Source: an uncultured Nioella sp. (lineage in GTDB: Bacteria > Pseudomonadota > Alphaproteobacteria > Rhodobacterales > Rhodobacteraceae). Taken from it: a DNA stretch of 64,000 nt. The number at the start of each line of letters is the position of its first letter. The first letter of the stretch is position 1. The notes below the pieces were generated by a model. That model had not been told where the DNA came from. It worked only from the letters and a program-made list of their open reading frames with translations, and ran no database searches. Shown piece by piece: positions 35,295-45,104 of this stretch. Position numbers and translations under genes: made by a program. The stretch lies in assembly GCA_947498125.1 (NCBI GenBank), contig CANMJH010000002.1, forward strand, positions 310,001 to 374,000. Direction: 5' to 3'.

Positions 35295-36581
35295 ATGGAC
35301 ACGATCTATGCATTGGCAACTGCGCCCGGAAAAGCGGGCGTTGCTGTCATTCGGGTTTCGGGCGCACTGGCGTTTGGCATTGCAAAGAAGTTGGCAGGCA
35401 CCTTGCCGGGAATCGGCATGGCACGGGTCCGTCGGTTGCGAGATGAGTCCGGTCTTCATCTTGATGATGCTCTTGTTCTTGCATTTGAAGGTCCAGGCAG
35501 CTTCACTGGCGAAAATACCGTTGAATTTCAAATACATGGCAGCCAAGCCAGTGTGAAATCTGTATTCCGCGCGATTGCCGAAACTGGACTGGCCCGTATG
35601 GCAGAACCGGGCGAGTTCACTCGGCGTGCGCTTGAAAATGATCGAATGGATTTGTCTGAAGTTGAAGGTCTTGGAGATCTGATTGAGGCTGAGACTGAGG
35701 CCCAACGGCTTCAAGCCATCCGTGTGTTCTCGGGCGGTCTTGCGACAATGGTTGAAGGCTGGCGCGAAAACCTTTTGCGAGCGGCGTCTTTGCTTGAGGT
35801 CACAATTGATTTTGCTGATGAAGAGGTGCCTGTTGATGTGACGCCGGAAGTGCGCGAGCTAATTGCTCCGGTGATGGTTGATCTCCGTCAGGAAATTGAC
35901 GGCGTGGCCATTGCAGAACGTGTACGGGATGGGTTTGAAGTTGCGATCCTTGGTGCGCCCAATGCCGGGAAGTCCACGCTGCTGAACGCGATTGCGGGGC
36001 GGGATGCGGCGATCACTTCGGATATAGCCGGCACAACCCGCGACGTGATCGAAGTGAAAATGGATCTTGCGGGAATACCAGTGACGCTGCTGGACACTGC
36101 AGGTCTTCGAGAGGCGCAAGACGATATCGAGAAGATTGGTGTCGATCGCGCTTTGTCTCGCGCAGAAGCTGCTGACCTTCGAATCTATTTGCAATCCTAC
36201 CCAAATGAACCGGCGATGGTTGATTTGCGGGATGGTGACATGGAGATTCTTGGGAAAGGCGATTTGCAGGAGGAGGGCAGCGGCGTTTCTGGTTTGACCG
36301 GGCAAGGGGTATCCGACCTTCTTGAACGGGTGACCGCTGTTTTGTCTGAACGCGTTGCGCGGCAGTCAGTTGCAACTCATGCACGGCATGCAGATGCGAT
36401 GCGCGATGCGTTAGGGGCTTTGGATCTTGCCTTAGGTGATATAGATGCAGGGGAAGATCGGACCGAGCTTGCAGCTGAAAATCTGCGTATGGCGATTCGT
36501 CGTCTTGAATCCTTGATCGGCCGAATTGATGTAGAAGCGATATTGGGCGAAATCTTTTCGCGCTTCTGTTTAGGAAAATAG
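35295..36581 (+). CDS. mnmE: tRNA modification GTPase MnmE (TrmE)
   Basis: GTPase of 428 residues that with MnmG adds the carboxymethylaminomethyl group to wobble uridine 34 of certain tRNAs. The N-terminal formyl-THF-binding part starts [24 protein letters not shown]1 [11 protein letters not shown], the [17 protein letters not shown]3/K-loop region, and the C-terminal FCLGK (Cys-Leu-Gly-Lys) motif are present. It starts 22 bases after rho and ends two bases before the mnmG start. The gene overlaps no other. Confidence 0.95.
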   Translation: MDTIYALATAPGKAGVAVIRVSGALAFGIAKKLAGTLPGIGMARVRRLRDESGLHLDDALVLAFEGPGSFTGENTVEFQIHGSQASVKSVFRAIAETGLARMAEPGEFTRRALENDRMDLSEVEGLGDLIEAETEAQRLQAIRVFSGGLATMVEGWRENLLRAASLLEVTIDFADEEVPVDVTPEVRELIAPVMVDLRQEIDGVAIAERVRDGFEVAILGAPNAGKSTLLNAIAGRDAAITSDIAGTTRDVIEVKMDLAGIPVTLLDTAGLREAQDDIEKIGVDRALSRAEAADLRIYLQSYPNEPAMVDLRDGDMEILGKGDLQEEGSGVSGLTGQGVSDLLERVTAVLSERVARQSVATHARHADAMRDALGALDLALGDIDAGEDRTELAAENLRMAIRRLESLIGRIDVEAILGEIFSRFCLGK

Positions 36582-36583
36582 GA

Positions 36584-38458
36584 GTGTTTCACGTGAAACA
36601 TCTCGACTTTGATGTGATTGTGGTCGGTGGTGGCCATGCAGGTGCTGATGCTGCACATGTTGCGGCTCGCGCAGGTGCGCGCGTTGCATTGCTGACATTG
36701 AAAGCTGAGAATATCGGTGTGATGTCCTGTAATCCCGCGATTGGTGGCCTGGGTAAAGGCCATCTCGTCCGAGAAATCGACGCGCTTGGTGGGGCCATGG
36801 GCCGCGTGGCTGATGCCTCAGGTATCCAGTTTCGCTTGCTAAATCGCCGAAAAGGGCCCGCAGTTCAGGGCCCGCGGACGCAGTCGGACCGAAATCTTTA
36901 CAGGTTGGCGATGCAGGCCGAACTGGCGTCGCTCGAAAATCTGACGATCCTAGAAGGGGAAGCGGCGGACTTTTTGATCGCTGATGGTATTTTGACGGGT
37001 ATTCGTCTGGCCGATGGAAGTGAGATAAAGACAAAGGCGGTTGTTTTAACAACGGGAACGTTCCTTCGCGGTGTTATCCATATTGGGGACAAGAAACGCC
37101 CTGGTGGGCGTATGGGGGATGATCCCTCGAACCTTCTGGCGCAACGCATTGACGAACTTGGATTGCCTCTGGGCCGCTTAAAAACCGGAACGCCGCCGCG
37201 TTTGGACGGAAAGACGATCAACTGGGATGTCCTCGAGACGCAGCCCGCGGATGAAGATCCAGTGATGTTTTCGTTCCTGTCACGAGGCCCGATTGCCAAA
37301 CAGGTCGAATGCGGCATTACGCATACCAACGAAAAAACACACGATATTATTCGCGATAACCTCGACCGTTCGGCAATGTATGGCGGTCATATTGAAGGGA
37401 TTGGCCCGCGGTATTGCCCGTCTATCGAGGATAAAATCGTTCGGTTCGCTGATAAGACGTCTCATCAGATCTTTCTTGAACCTGAGGGTTTGAATGACGA
37501 CACCGTCTATCCAAACGGTATCTCAACGTCTTTGCCTGAAGATGTGCAGGATGATTATGTGCATTCAATCTATGGTCTAGAGAACGCGAAAATTCTTCAG
37601 CCCGGATATGCGATTGAATATGATTATGTAGATCCGCGTGCGCTTAGCCCGATTTTGGAAGTAAAAAAATTGCCGGGATTGTTCCTTGCGGGTCAAATTA
37701 ACGGCACAACTGGTTACGAGGAGGCTGCGGCGCAGGGTTTTGTCGCAGGTCTTAATGCAGCGCGTCGTGCGCAAGGTTTGGGCCCGGAAACATTTTCGCG
37801 CGCCGAAAGCTACATCGGCGTAATGATCGACGATCTTGTTACGCGTGGCGTCGCGGAGCCGTACCGCATGTTCACCTCGCGCGCCGAATTCCGATTGACG
37901 TTGCGGGCTGATAATGCGGACCAACGCCTGACACCGCGCGCCATCGATCTTGGGATTGCGTCGGGTGATCGGATACGTGCATTTGAAGGCAAGTTGGAGC
38001 GACTGGAGCAAGGAAAAGCCTTGTTTTCAACGCTACAGGTTACGCCGAATGAAGCTCGTAAACACGGGTTGAATATCAATGAGAATGGCCAAAGGCGCAA
38101 TGTGATGGAGCTATTGGCGTTTCCAAAAGTGGGCCTCGATGAGGTGTTGTCTATCTGGCCTGAGATCAACGAAGTCGATAAAGAAACGCAGATACAGCTT
38201 TCTCGGGAAGCGCTCTACGCAAGCTATGTCGATCGGCAACAACGAGATGTGGCTGCGCTTGCCCGAGATGAAGCTCATACCATTCCGAAAGAGTTTTCTT
38301 ATGAAGGCATCGATGGGCTTTCAAACGAGCTTCGGTCAAAATTGTCTATGATCCGCCCAGAAACTTTGGGGCAAGCGGGCAGGGTGGATGGTATGACACC
38401 GGCGGCTCTTGTTCTTTTGCTGACCAAAGTTCGCAAGTTCGAAAGGAAGCGCGCGTGA
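36584..38458 (+). CDS. mnmG: tRNA uridine-34 modification enzyme MnmG (GidA)
   Basis: FAD-dependent partner of MnmE, 624 residues. FAD-binding [17 protein letters not shown] lies at about residues 15-31 and [21 protein letters not shown] near 370-390. The start is uncertain: GTG 36584 has AGGAAA upstream, while GTG 36593, three codons in, has AGGAG at ideal 8-base spacing. The parS site TGTTTCACGTGAAACA (36585-36600) covers this region and would encode FHVKH. Stop overlaps rsmG GTG by 4 bases. Confidence 0.94.
   Translation: MFHVKHLDFDVIVVGGGHAGADAAHVAARAGARVALLTLKAENIGVMSCNPAIGGLGKGHLVREIDALGGAMGRVADASGIQFRLLNRRKGPAVQGPRTQSDRNLYRLAMQAELASLENLTILEGEAADFLIADGILTGIRLADGSEIKTKAVVLTTGTFLRGVIHIGDKKRPGGRMGDDPSNLLAQRIDELGLPLGRLKTGTPPRLDGKTINWDVLETQPADEDPVMFSFLSRGPIAKQVECGITHTNEKTHDIIRDNLDRSAMYGGHIEGIGPRYCPSIEDKIVRFADKTSHQIFLEPEGLNDDTVYPNGISTSLPEDVQDDYVHSIYGLENAKILQPGYAIEYDYVDPRALSPILEVKKLPGLFLAGQINGTTGYEEAAAQGFVAGLNAARRAQGLGPETFSRAESYIGVMIDDLVTRGVAEPYRMFTSRAEFRLTLRADNADQRLTPRAIDLGIASGDRIRAFEGKLERLEQGKALFSTLQVTPNEARKHGLNINENGQRRNVMELLAFPKVGLDEVLSIWPEINEVDKETQIQLSREALYASYVDRQQRDVAALARDEAHTIPKEFSYEGIDGLSNELRSKLSMIRPETLGQAGRVDGMTPAALVLLLTKVRKFERKRA
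36585..36600. promoter_or_regulatory. parS: parS site 1 (ParB binding) at the mnmG start
   Basis: A perfect 16-base palindrome, TGTTTCACGTGAAACA, identical to the parS consensus bound by chromosomal ParB in Caulobacter and relatives. It lies 3.3 kb from parB and 3.2 kb from the proposed oriC, and overlaps the mnmG initiation region. Confidence 0.93.
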
Positions 38459-39081
38459 CTGAAGACGACGCGCGGACTGAGATCCAAGCAAGTGTTTCAC
38501 GTGAAACATTTGAGCGCTTGGAGATATACGCCCAGATTCTGACAAAATGGCAGAAGGCGATCAATCTTGTATCGAAAACAACGATCCCACAGATTTGGGC
38601 GCGCCACATGCTGGATTCAGCGCAGCTGTTCGATTTTTGCGATAAAACACGTGGAAATTGGGTCGACATCGGATCTGGAGGAGGGTTTCCAGGCCTCGTC
38701 TGCGCAGCCATAGCGCACGATAGCGCGCCAGGATTATCGTTCACATTAATTGAGAGTGACGCGCGAAAGTCTGCATTTCTAAGAACAGCGGCGTCTGAAA
38801 TGGGATTAACGGTTCAAATTTTGAACAAACGGATCGAAGGGGCTGACCCGCAAGATGCCGACATCCTTAGCGCAAGGGCGCTCGCGCCCCTAAATCTGCT
38901 ATGCGAATATGCAGAACGCCATTTGAAAAGCGATGGCGTGGCATATTTTCAAAAGGGCGAAAATTATCAATCAGAGATCGACGAAGCGCTTGCGACATGG
39001 GATATGAGGGTAGAGCTTGTCCCAAGCAAGACCGCAAGTAACGCAGTGATTCTGAAAATCGAGGGGCTGAAACGTGCCTGA
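38455..39081 (+). CDS. rsmG: 16S rRNA (guanine-527-N7)-methyltransferase RsmG (GidB)
   Basis: SAM-dependent methyltransferase of 208 residues for G527 of 16S rRNA. GTG 38455 overlaps the mnmG stop. SAM motif [12 protein letters not shown] lies near residue 70; [21 protein letters not shown] is the family start. Residues 13-18 (SVSRET) are encoded by the second parS site. Its last 8 bases overlap the parA start, so rsmG-parA translation is likely coupled. Confidence 0.94.
   Translation: MTEDDARTEIQASVSRETFERLEIYAQILTKWQKAINLVSKTTIPQIWARHMLDSAQLFDFCDKTRGNWVDIGSGGGFPGLVCAAIAHDSAPGLSFTLIESDARKSAFLRTAASEMGLTVQILNKRIEGADPQDADILSARALAPLNLLCEYAERHLKSDGVAYFQKGENYQSEIDEALATWDMRVELVPSKTASNAVILKIEGLKRA
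38493..38508. promoter_or_regulatory. parS: parS site 2 (ParB binding) inside rsmG
   Basis: A second perfect TGTTTCACGTGAAACA, 1.9 kb after the first, in rsmG codons 13-18. Such in-gene parS copies encoding VSRET are frequent in alphaproteobacterial gidB. Confidence 0.92.
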
Positions 39082-39865
39082 TAGATCTAAACCAAAGATC
39101 ATCGCCATCGCCAACCAAAAGGGCGGGGTGGGAAAAACAACAACAGCTATAAATTTGGGCGCCGCACTCGCGGTTGAAGGCCAACGTGTTTTAATCGTGG
39201 ACCTCGATCCGCAGGGCAACGCGTCCACAGGTCTTGGTATTGACGCCGATCAGCGGAATTTTACCACCTATGACCTGATCATGGACAGTATGCCGCTGCG
39301 CGAAATTGTTCTGCCCACCGGCACCGATAACCTCTGGATTGCCCCGGCGACCACGGACCTTAGCTCGGCAGATGTTGAGCTTGTATCCAACGAAAACCGG
39401 GTTTTTCTTTTAAAAGACGCGTTCCTATCTGAAATTGCCACTGAATTTGACATCATCCTTATGGATTGCCCACCATCTTTGAACCTTTTGACCGTCAACG
39501 CGATGGTCGCGGCGGATACCGTCTTGGTTCCACTTCAATCTGAATTCTTTGCGCTGGAAGGGCTTTCCCAACTGATGCTGACAATTCGCGAAGTTCGCCA
39601 GTCTGCCAATCCAAATCTGCGTATTGAGGGTGTAGTTCTGACCATGTTCGATGGGCGAAATAAGCTTTGTCGTCAGGTGGAGGAAGATGCGCGCGCAAAT
39701 TTGGGTGAGTTAGTCTACCAAACCAAAGTGCCTCGCAATGTTCGGCTAAGTGAAGCGCCGTCGTATTCGATGCCAATTTTGCAGTATGATCCGGCGTCCA
39801 AGGGCAGCGAATCCTACCGTGCGTTGGCACGGGAAGTCTTAGATAAACAACTCGCACCGGCGTAA
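39074..39865 (+). CDS. parA: Chromosome-partitioning ATPase ParA (Soj)
   Basis: Walker-type ParA ATPase of 263 residues that moves ParB-bound origin regions apart after replication. The deviant Walker A motif KGGVGKTT is at residues 16-23; DLDPQGNASTGLG and MDCPPSLNLLTVNAM follow. The GTG start overlaps rsmG by 8 bases. The gene is followed by parB after 11 bases. Complete length for the chromosomal family. Confidence 0.95.
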   Translation: MPDRSKPKIIAIANQKGGVGKTTTAINLGAALAVEGQRVLIVDLDPQGNASTGLGIDADQRNFTTYDLIMDSMPLREIVLPTGTDNLWIAPATTDLSSADVELVSNENRVFLLKDAFLSEIATEFDIILMDCPPSLNLLTVNAMVAADTVLVPLQSEFFALEGLSQLMLTIREVRQSANPNLRIEGVVLTMFDGRNKLCRQVEEDARANLGELVYQTKVPRNVRLSEAPSYSMPILQYDPASKGSESYRALAREVLDKQLAPA

Positions 39866-39876
39866 GGGGAAAGCTT

Positions 39877-40764
39877 ATGGTTACAAAGAACAGAGGCCTC
39901 GGGCGCGGTTTGTCGGCTTTGATGGCAGATATTCAAGAGCCTGAAACACCCGAAACGAATTCTGATCGGCCTCGGCGAGCGGATTTGAGCGTTCCTATTG
40001 AGCAAGTTCAGCCAAACCCAGAGCAGCCTAGGCGCGTTTTTACACCCGAAGCGCTTTCGGAATTGTCCGCGTCCATTCGCGAAAAAGGCGTTATTCAACC
40101 TTTGATCGTTCGACCCAACCCAAATGGGTCAGAAGGCTACCAAATTGTCGCCGGCGAGCGTCGCTGGCGGGCCTCTCAGATGGCGCAGCTGCACGAAATC
40201 CCGGTAATTATTCGTGAGTTCGACGACACAGAGGTGTTGGAAGTCGCGATTATCGAGAATATCCAGCGCGCGGACCTAAATCCGATTGAAGAAGCCACGG
40301 GATATCGACAGTTAATGGATCGTTTTGGCCATACCCAAGATAAATTGGCCGAAGCCATGGGAAAAAGCCGCCCTCACGTTGCAAATTTGATGCGACTGCT
40401 TTCGTTGCCAGATGACGTACAAGACATGCTGCGCGATGGGGATCTTACTGCCGGACACGCACGCGCCTTGATCGGAAACGATCAGGCGTCTAATTTGGCA
40501 AAAGATATTGTCAGTCGCGGCCTTTCTGTTCGGGCTGTCGAAAAGCTTGTCAAAAGCCAGGCGCAACCAAAAGCGCCCGCACGGCCCCGTGCCTCCGAAA
40601 AAGATGCGGACACCAAGGCGCTTGAGGGCGATCTTTCTGCTGCAATTGGAATGCCCGTTGTAATTGACCATGATGCTGAGAACGGCACAGGCAAAGTATC
40701 GGTTCAATACAATGACCTTGCGCAGCTGGATGATCTCATCCAGATCCTGAACTCTGGTCGTTAA
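39877..40764 (+). CDS. parB: Chromosome-partitioning protein ParB (Spo0J)
   Basis: CTP-dependent DNA clamp of 295 residues that loads at parS. The ParA-contacting start RGLGRGLSALMAD, the CTPase box GERRWRASQMA (with EVAIIENIQRADLNPIEEA), the helix-turn-helix (LAEAMGKSRPHVANLMRLLSLP) and the C-terminal dimerisation region are present. Start ATG 39877. The stop overlaps the convergent hemW stop by 4 bases. Confidence 0.95.
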   Translation: MVTKNRGLGRGLSALMADIQEPETPETNSDRPRRADLSVPIEQVQPNPEQPRRVFTPEALSELSASIREKGVIQPLIVRPNPNGSEGYQIVAGERRWRASQMAQLHEIPVIIREFDDTEVLEVAIIENIQRADLNPIEEATGYRQLMDRFGHTQDKLAEAMGKSRPHVANLMRLLSLPDDVQDMLRDGDLTAGHARALIGNDQASNLAKDIVSRGLSVRAVEKLVKSQAQPKAPARPRASEKDADTKALEGDLSAAIGMPVVIDHDAENGTGKVSVQYNDLAQLDDLIQILNSGR

Positions 40765-41921
40765 GTCAGCAACTCACGTAAGATTGCATTGAGCAACGGG
40801 CGGCCTTCGCGGGTTGTCTTGATGCGGTCTGTCGTGACGTTCAGAAACCCGTTTTCTACAAGCAATTGGATGCGATTTGTATCCAACGGCGCGCCGTTGA
40901 GGTTAGCGAATCTTGTCAGTGACGTGCCCTCGGCAAGTCTCAAGCTCATCATCAGATACTCAACGGCCTGATCTTTTTGAGCCAACCGCTCGCGCGAGTT
41001 TTCTCCAGATCCAATGTTCGTGACGGCATCCAGCCAGCCCTGTGGCATCCGTGGCGTTTCCGTCGCGAAGCGGTTCCCATTTAGTGTGATACGCCCATGT
41101 GCGCCGGGACCAATCCCCACATAGTCGCCATAACGCCAATAGATCAGATTGTGGCGGCTTTCAGCTCCATCTCGGGCGTGGTTCGACGTCTCATAGGCGG
41201 GCATCCCGTGTTTTTCGCAAATATCCTGTGTTTCCAGATACATATCCGCAGAAAGGTCGTCATTTGGCAGGCCCTTCAAGCCGCCACGGGCATACCGATC
41301 GCCAAAGGCCGTGCCGCCCTCGATCGTGAGTTGATAGAGCGACAGGTGATCAACGGCCATATCCAGCGCAGATGAAAGCTCGGACCTCCAGTTTTCAAGG
41401 CTCTGGTCTTGGCGTGCGTAGATCAGATCAAAACTAACACGCTCAAATTCTTTTCTTGCAATATCAAAGGCTTGCATGGCTTCTTTGGCAGAATGTAACC
41501 GCCCAAGCCGACGCAGATCCTCATCATTCAGGGCTTGGATACCCATCGAGATCCGATTGACGCCTGCCTGCCTATATCCCGCAAATCGCCCAGCTTCGAC
41601 AGAGGTAGGGTTCGCCTCGAGCGAGACCTCAAAACTGTTGGATCTGGGCCATGTTAGCCGAATTTCCTCAAGGATCGCATGAACAAGATCAGGCTCCATG
41701 AGTGACGGGGTGCCGCCGCCAAAAAACACTGTATTTAGTGTACGTTGCGGAAGTTCCCTACCATACCTTCTGATCTCTGACAGGAATGCAGTTTTCCACA
41801 CCTCTTGATCGACAGAGGCAGAAACATGGCTGTTGAAGTCACAATAGGGGCATTTTGCCTGACAAAACGGCCAATGAATGTAGAGGCCGAAGCCGCCGTT
41901 TTGCCAATCTTCCTCAGCCAA
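40761..41921 (-). CDS. hemW: Haem chaperone HemW (radical-SAM family)
   Basis: Radical-SAM protein of 386 residues related to coproporphyrinogen dehydrogenase but acting as a haem-inserting chaperone. The [4Fe-4S] cysteines are C20-x3-C24-x2-C27 (FCQAKCPYC), and the extra Cys-Asn of true HemN is absent. GGGTPSL and the HemW C-terminal domain are present. It starts at 41921, overlaps rdgB by 8 bases and follows rph-rdgB on the same strand. Confidence 0.92.
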   Translation of the reverse strand: MAEEDWQNGGFGLYIHWPFCQAKCPYCDFNSHVSASVDQEVWKTAFLSEIRRYGRELPQRTLNTVFFGGGTPSLMEPDLVHAILEEIRLTWPRSNSFEVSLEANPTSVEAGRFAGYRQAGVNRISMGIQALNDEDLRRLGRLHSAKEAMQAFDIARKEFERVSFDLIYARQDQSLENWRSELSSALDMAVDHLSLYQLTIEGGTAFGDRYARGGLKGLPNDDLSADMYLETQDICEKHGMPAYETSNHARDGAESRHNLIYWRYGDYVGIGPGAHGRITLNGNRFATETPRMPQGWLDAVTNIGSGENSRERLAQKDQAVEYLMMSLRLAEGTSLTRFANLNGAPLDTNRIQLLVENGFLNVTTDRIKTTREGRPLLNAILRELLT

Positions 41922-42519
41922 AGATTTTCACGAATTTGCGGAACGCATCAGCACGGTGGCTGATCTTGTTCTTCTCGTCCGACGGCATCTCGGCAAATGT
42001 GATGTAATATCCGTCAGGTTGGAACATCGGATCGTAGCCATGCCCCTGCGCGCCGCGCATAGGCCAAATGACCTGTCCTTCGACTTTTCCCGCGAAAACT
42101 TCATCATGACCATCGGGCCATGCAAGCACGAACGTGGCACAGAACCGTGCCGTACGAGGGTAGGGGGCGTTTTTTGCCTCCAACGCCTCGTGGGTTTTGG
42201 TCATCGCCATCACGAAATCACGGCCATTCGGTGTTTCGGCCCAATCTGCCGTATAGACACCAGGCGCGCCGTCTAACCCGTCAACTTCGATACCGGAATC
42301 ATCGGCCAACGCAGGCAATCCGGTTGCTTGCGCGGCTGCATGGGCCTTGATCCGGGCGTTTTCGACGAAGGTCGTGCCAGTTTCTTCGGGTTCGGGCAGA
42401 TCGTGATCTTTCGCAGAGGTAACATCGATCCCCATAGGGGCGAGGAGGTGCCGAAACTCCTCCATCTTCCCCGAATTATGGGTCGCGATCAGCAGCGCCT
42501 TATCCGAAAACATCCGCAT
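41914..42519 (-). CDS. rdgB: XTP/dITP pyrophosphatase RdgB (HAM1)
   Basis: House-cleaning nucleotidase of 201 residues that hydrolyses dITP and XTP. Start region LIATHNSGKMEEFRHLL, LADDSGIEVDGLDGAPGVYTADWAE and GHGYDPMFQPDGYYITFAEMPSDEKNKISHRADAF are diagnostic. Its ATG (42519) shares a base with the rph stop (TGATG); an in-frame ATG two codons later is an alternative start. Confidence 0.95.
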   Translation of the reverse strand: MRMFSDKALLIATHNSGKMEEFRHLLAPMGIDVTSAKDHDLPEPEETGTTFVENARIKAHAAAQATGLPALADDSGIEVDGLDGAPGVYTADWAETPNGRDFVMAMTKTHEALEAKNAPYPRTARFCATFVLAWPDGHDEVFAGKVEGQVIWPMRGAQGHGYDPMFQPDGYYITFAEMPSDEKNKISHRADAFRKFVKIFG

Positions 42520-43232
42520 CAGGCGATTGCCGCCTTTTGTGCAGCGACCAGCTCTGCCGCGCCTTTTTCGGCCAAGTCCATCAATTCATTGAATTGCGGG
42601 CGTGAGAATGTCGCGCCTTCAGCGCTGGCTTGAAGCTCGATCAATTGGCCTGCACCGGTCATTACGAAATTCCCATCGGTGCCCGCTTCGCTATCTTCAT
42701 CGTAGTCGAGGTCCAAAACAGACTGGCCGGCAAAAATTCCGCAGGAAACGGCGGCCACGTGATCCATAATTGGGTCACTAATGATGTCGCCAGCTTTCAA
42801 CAGTTTATTTGTCGCCAGCCGCAGCGCCACCCAAGCACCAGTGATCGAAGCACAGCGCGTGCCGCCATCAGCTTGAATAACATCGCAATCGACTGTGATC
42901 TGACGTTCACCCAATGCGACACGGTCCACGCCAGCCCGCAATGAACGCCCAATAAGGCGCTGAATTTCCTGCGTTCTGCCGGATTGCTTGCCAGACGCTG
43001 CCTCACGGCGCATGCGTGTGTGGGTAGCGCGGGGCAACATACCGTATTCTGCGGTCACCCAACCAAGGCCTGTATTACGCAAAAAGGGTGGAACGCGTTC
43101 TTCCAATGATGCTGTACACAACACATGTGTATCGCCGCATTTGATCAGGCAAGAGCCTTCAGCATGCCGCGTCACATCGGTTTCAATGGAAATTTCGCGC
43201 ATCTGATCTAGGTTTCTGCCGGACGGACGCAT
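42519..43232 (-). CDS. rph: Ribonuclease PH
   Basis: Phosphorolytic 3'-5' exoribonuclease of 237 residues that trims tRNA ends. Start [39 protein letters not shown] and the conserved [23 protein letters not shown] (phosphate-site and active Asp) are present. Divergent from hrcA with a 123-base gap. First gene of the rph-rdgB-hemW run. Confidence 0.95.
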   Translation of the reverse strand: MRPSGRNLDQMREISIETDVTRHAEGSCLIKCGDTHVLCTASLEERVPPFLRNTGLGWVTAEYGMLPRATHTRMRREAASGKQSGRTQEIQRLIGRSLRAGVDRVALGERQITVDCDVIQADGGTRCASITGAWVALRLATNKLLKAGDIISDPIMDHVAAVSCGIFAGQSVLDLDYDEDSEAGTDGNFVMTGAGQLIELQASAEGATFSRPQFNELMDLAEKGAAELVAAQKAAIA

Positions 43233-43355
43233 ATTATTCTCCTGCTAATCGGTTGGGCATCGGGATAGTCTGTTGGCCCTAATGGGCGCAAGCCTGATTG
43301 ACCTTTTGAACGCCCCGCCGCTAAATGTTTCGGGTAAAATCCAGTCCAGAGACCT

Positions 43356-44420
43356 ATGTCCGACAGTCAAAACATCCTTTCCGAGCTAAACGACCGATCC
43401 CGCGAAGTATTTCGCCGGGTAGTAGAGGGCTATTTGGACAGCGGCGCGCCTGTTGGATCGCGGACACTGACGCGCAGCCTGTCGGAAAGTGTCTCGGCCG
43501 CGACGATTCGCAACGTTATGCAGGATCTTGAGTTTCTTGGGCTTATCGGCAGCCCCCATGTTTCCGCCGGGCGCATCCCGACCGAGATGGGGCTAAGGAT
43601 GTTTGTCGATGGTCTGCTTGAAGTTGGCGACCTGACCGATGATGACCGCGTAAAACTTGATGCGACGCTTGGCGATAACGCCAGCGATGTGGGGCAAAAA
43701 CTGGATCGTATCGGCTCGGCCTTGTCTGGTGTGACACAAGGGGCAAGTCTGGTGCTTGCGCCCAAGCATGAAGCGCCCATTCGGCATATTGAATTTGTTT
43801 CACTGGCTCCGGACCGGGCTTTGGCGGTTCTAGTTATGGCCGATGGACATGTTGAGAACCGAGTATTCCGGCCGCCGTTGGGGCAAACGCCCAGTTCCAT
43901 GCGGGAAGCCGCCAATTTTCTGAATTCGCTGGCCGAAGGAAAGACCATCGGTGAGCTTCAGAAACTTATGGCGACCGAGGTCAAATCCAGACGGCAAGAG
44001 ATCGATAAACTCGCCGCCGAGCTGATCGAAAGTGGTCAGGCGCTTTGGGAAAATGAAAGCGATGGATCAGAGCGTTTAATCGTCCGGGGACGCGCGAATC
44101 TTTTGGCTGATGAACAAGAAACGCTCGAACTGGACCGCATCAGAACGCTGTTTGATGATCTTGAACGTAAGCGAGATATCACCGAATTTCTTGACTTGGC
44201 CGATGCGGGCGATGGCGTGCGCATTTTTATTGGCTCTGAGAACAAACTTTTCTCACTTTCGGGTTCCTCTTTGGTGGTGTCTCCCTATATGAACGCTGAT
44301 CGAAAGATCATCGGTGCGGTAGGCGTCATCGGGCCCACGCGGCTTAACTATGGACGCATCGTACCTATAGTGGACTACACGGCACAGCTGGTCGGAAAAT
44401 TGATATCCGATCAGGGATAA
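43356..44420 (+). CDS. hrcA: Heat-inducible repressor HrcA
   Basis: DNA-binding repressor of 354 residues for CIRCE-controlled chaperone genes such as groESL. The winged-helix start (SREVFRRVVEGYLDSGAPVGSRTLTR, then SAATIRNVMQDLEFLGLIGSPHVSAGRIPTEMGLRMFVD) and the C-terminal domain with GPTRLNYGRIVPIVDYTAQLV are complete. A weak TTGACC (43298-43303) with a poor -10 17 bases later is the best promoter seen. No CIRCE repeat occurs in this window, so its targets lie elsewhere. grpE follows after 10 bases. Confidence 0.95.
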   Translation: MSDSQNILSELNDRSREVFRRVVEGYLDSGAPVGSRTLTRSLSESVSAATIRNVMQDLEFLGLIGSPHVSAGRIPTEMGLRMFVDGLLEVGDLTDDDRVKLDATLGDNASDVGQKLDRIGSALSGVTQGASLVLAPKHEAPIRHIEFVSLAPDRALAVLVMADGHVENRVFRPPLGQTPSSMREAANFLNSLAEGKTIGELQKLMATEVKSRRQEIDKLAAELIESGQALWENESDGSERLIVRGRANLLADEQETLELDRIRTLFDDLERKRDITEFLDLADAGDGVRIFIGSENKLFSLSGSSLVVSPYMNADRKIIGAVGVIGPTRLNYGRIVPIVDYTAQLVGKLISDQG

Positions 44421-44430
44421 GAGGAAAGAT

Positions 44431-45018
44431 ATGGCTGAACCCAAGGAAGAGTCGTTCCTGGATGACCCAGATTCCATAGAAGCCGAGATTGAAGCGGCTC
44501 TGGAAGCGGAAGACGAATATTTGGAAGAGGAAGAAGCCCCCGGCGCGGGCGCTGTTCTTGATGCGATCCGTGCTGAGCGGGACGAGCTAAAAGACCGGCT
44601 GCTGCGGACGTTGGCTGAATCTGAAAACGTCCGTAAGCGCGCCGAGCGGGACCGCCGCGATTCAGAAGCTTATGGCGGAACGCGTTTGGCGCGAGATTTG
44701 CTGCCTGTCTATGACAACCTGCAGCGCGCCCTAGAGGCCGTAAATAAAGAAGAAAATGACTCCGCCACCGCGGTGATCGAAGGCGTCGAGCTGACATTGC
44801 GCGAGCTTTTGAACGTTTTCTCAAAGCACGGCATGACACCGATTGCGCCTGAAAATGGCGATGTTTTCAACCCGAATGAGCATGAAGCCATGTTTGAAGC
44901 GCCAGTTCCCGGTACCAAAGCGGGTGAGATCATTCAATTGATGACGGTTGGCTTTATGATCCATGATCGTCTGCTGCGCCCTGCGCAGGTTGGCGTTTCT
45001 TCTACGCCAGCATCGTAA
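44431..45018 (+). CDS. grpE: Nucleotide-exchange factor GrpE
   Basis: DnaK cofactor of 195 residues. An acidic disordered start (EEDEYLEEEEAPGAGA) is followed by a long coiled coil (about 45-90, DELKDRLLRTLAESENVRKRAERDRRDSEAYG) and the beta-domain (PEHGMTPI-like KHGMTPIAPENGDVFNPNEHEAMF). hrcA-grpE is a common pair; dnaK-dnaJ are 5 kb away on the other strand. A terminator follows at 45055-45080. Confidence 0.95.
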   Translation: MAEPKEESFLDDPDSIEAEIEAALEAEDEYLEEEEAPGAGAVLDAIRAERDELKDRLLRTLAESENVRKRAERDRRDSEAYGGTRLARDLLPVYDNLQRALEAVNKEENDSATAVIEGVELTLRELLNVFSKHGMTPIAPENGDVFNPNEHEAMFEAPVPGTKAGEIIQLMTVGFMIHDRLLRPAQVGVSSTPAS

Positions 45019-45054
45019 CTAAAATTCGCAATATCTATGTGTTTGCAATCAGCT

Positions 45055-45081
45055 CGCGCCCCGTTCGGGGCGCGTTTGCGT
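45055..45081. terminator. Intrinsic terminator between grpE and mutS
   Basis: Perfect stem CGCGCCCC (45055-45062) / GGGGCGCG (45067-45074) with a 4-base loop, followed on the plus strand by TTTGCGTTTT. It serves grpE and could weakly act for the convergent mutS. Confidence 0.75.
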
Positions 45082-45104
45082 TTTGGGTTCCGGGTTGCTT
45101 TCCA

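Noticed and set aside
35097-35714. 205-aa frame opposite rho/mnmE
   Set aside because: Covers two good genes in antisense; no motif.
43233-43355. CIRCE operator near hrcA
   Set aside because: No TTAGCACTC/GAGTGCTAA inverted repeat found here or before dnaK.
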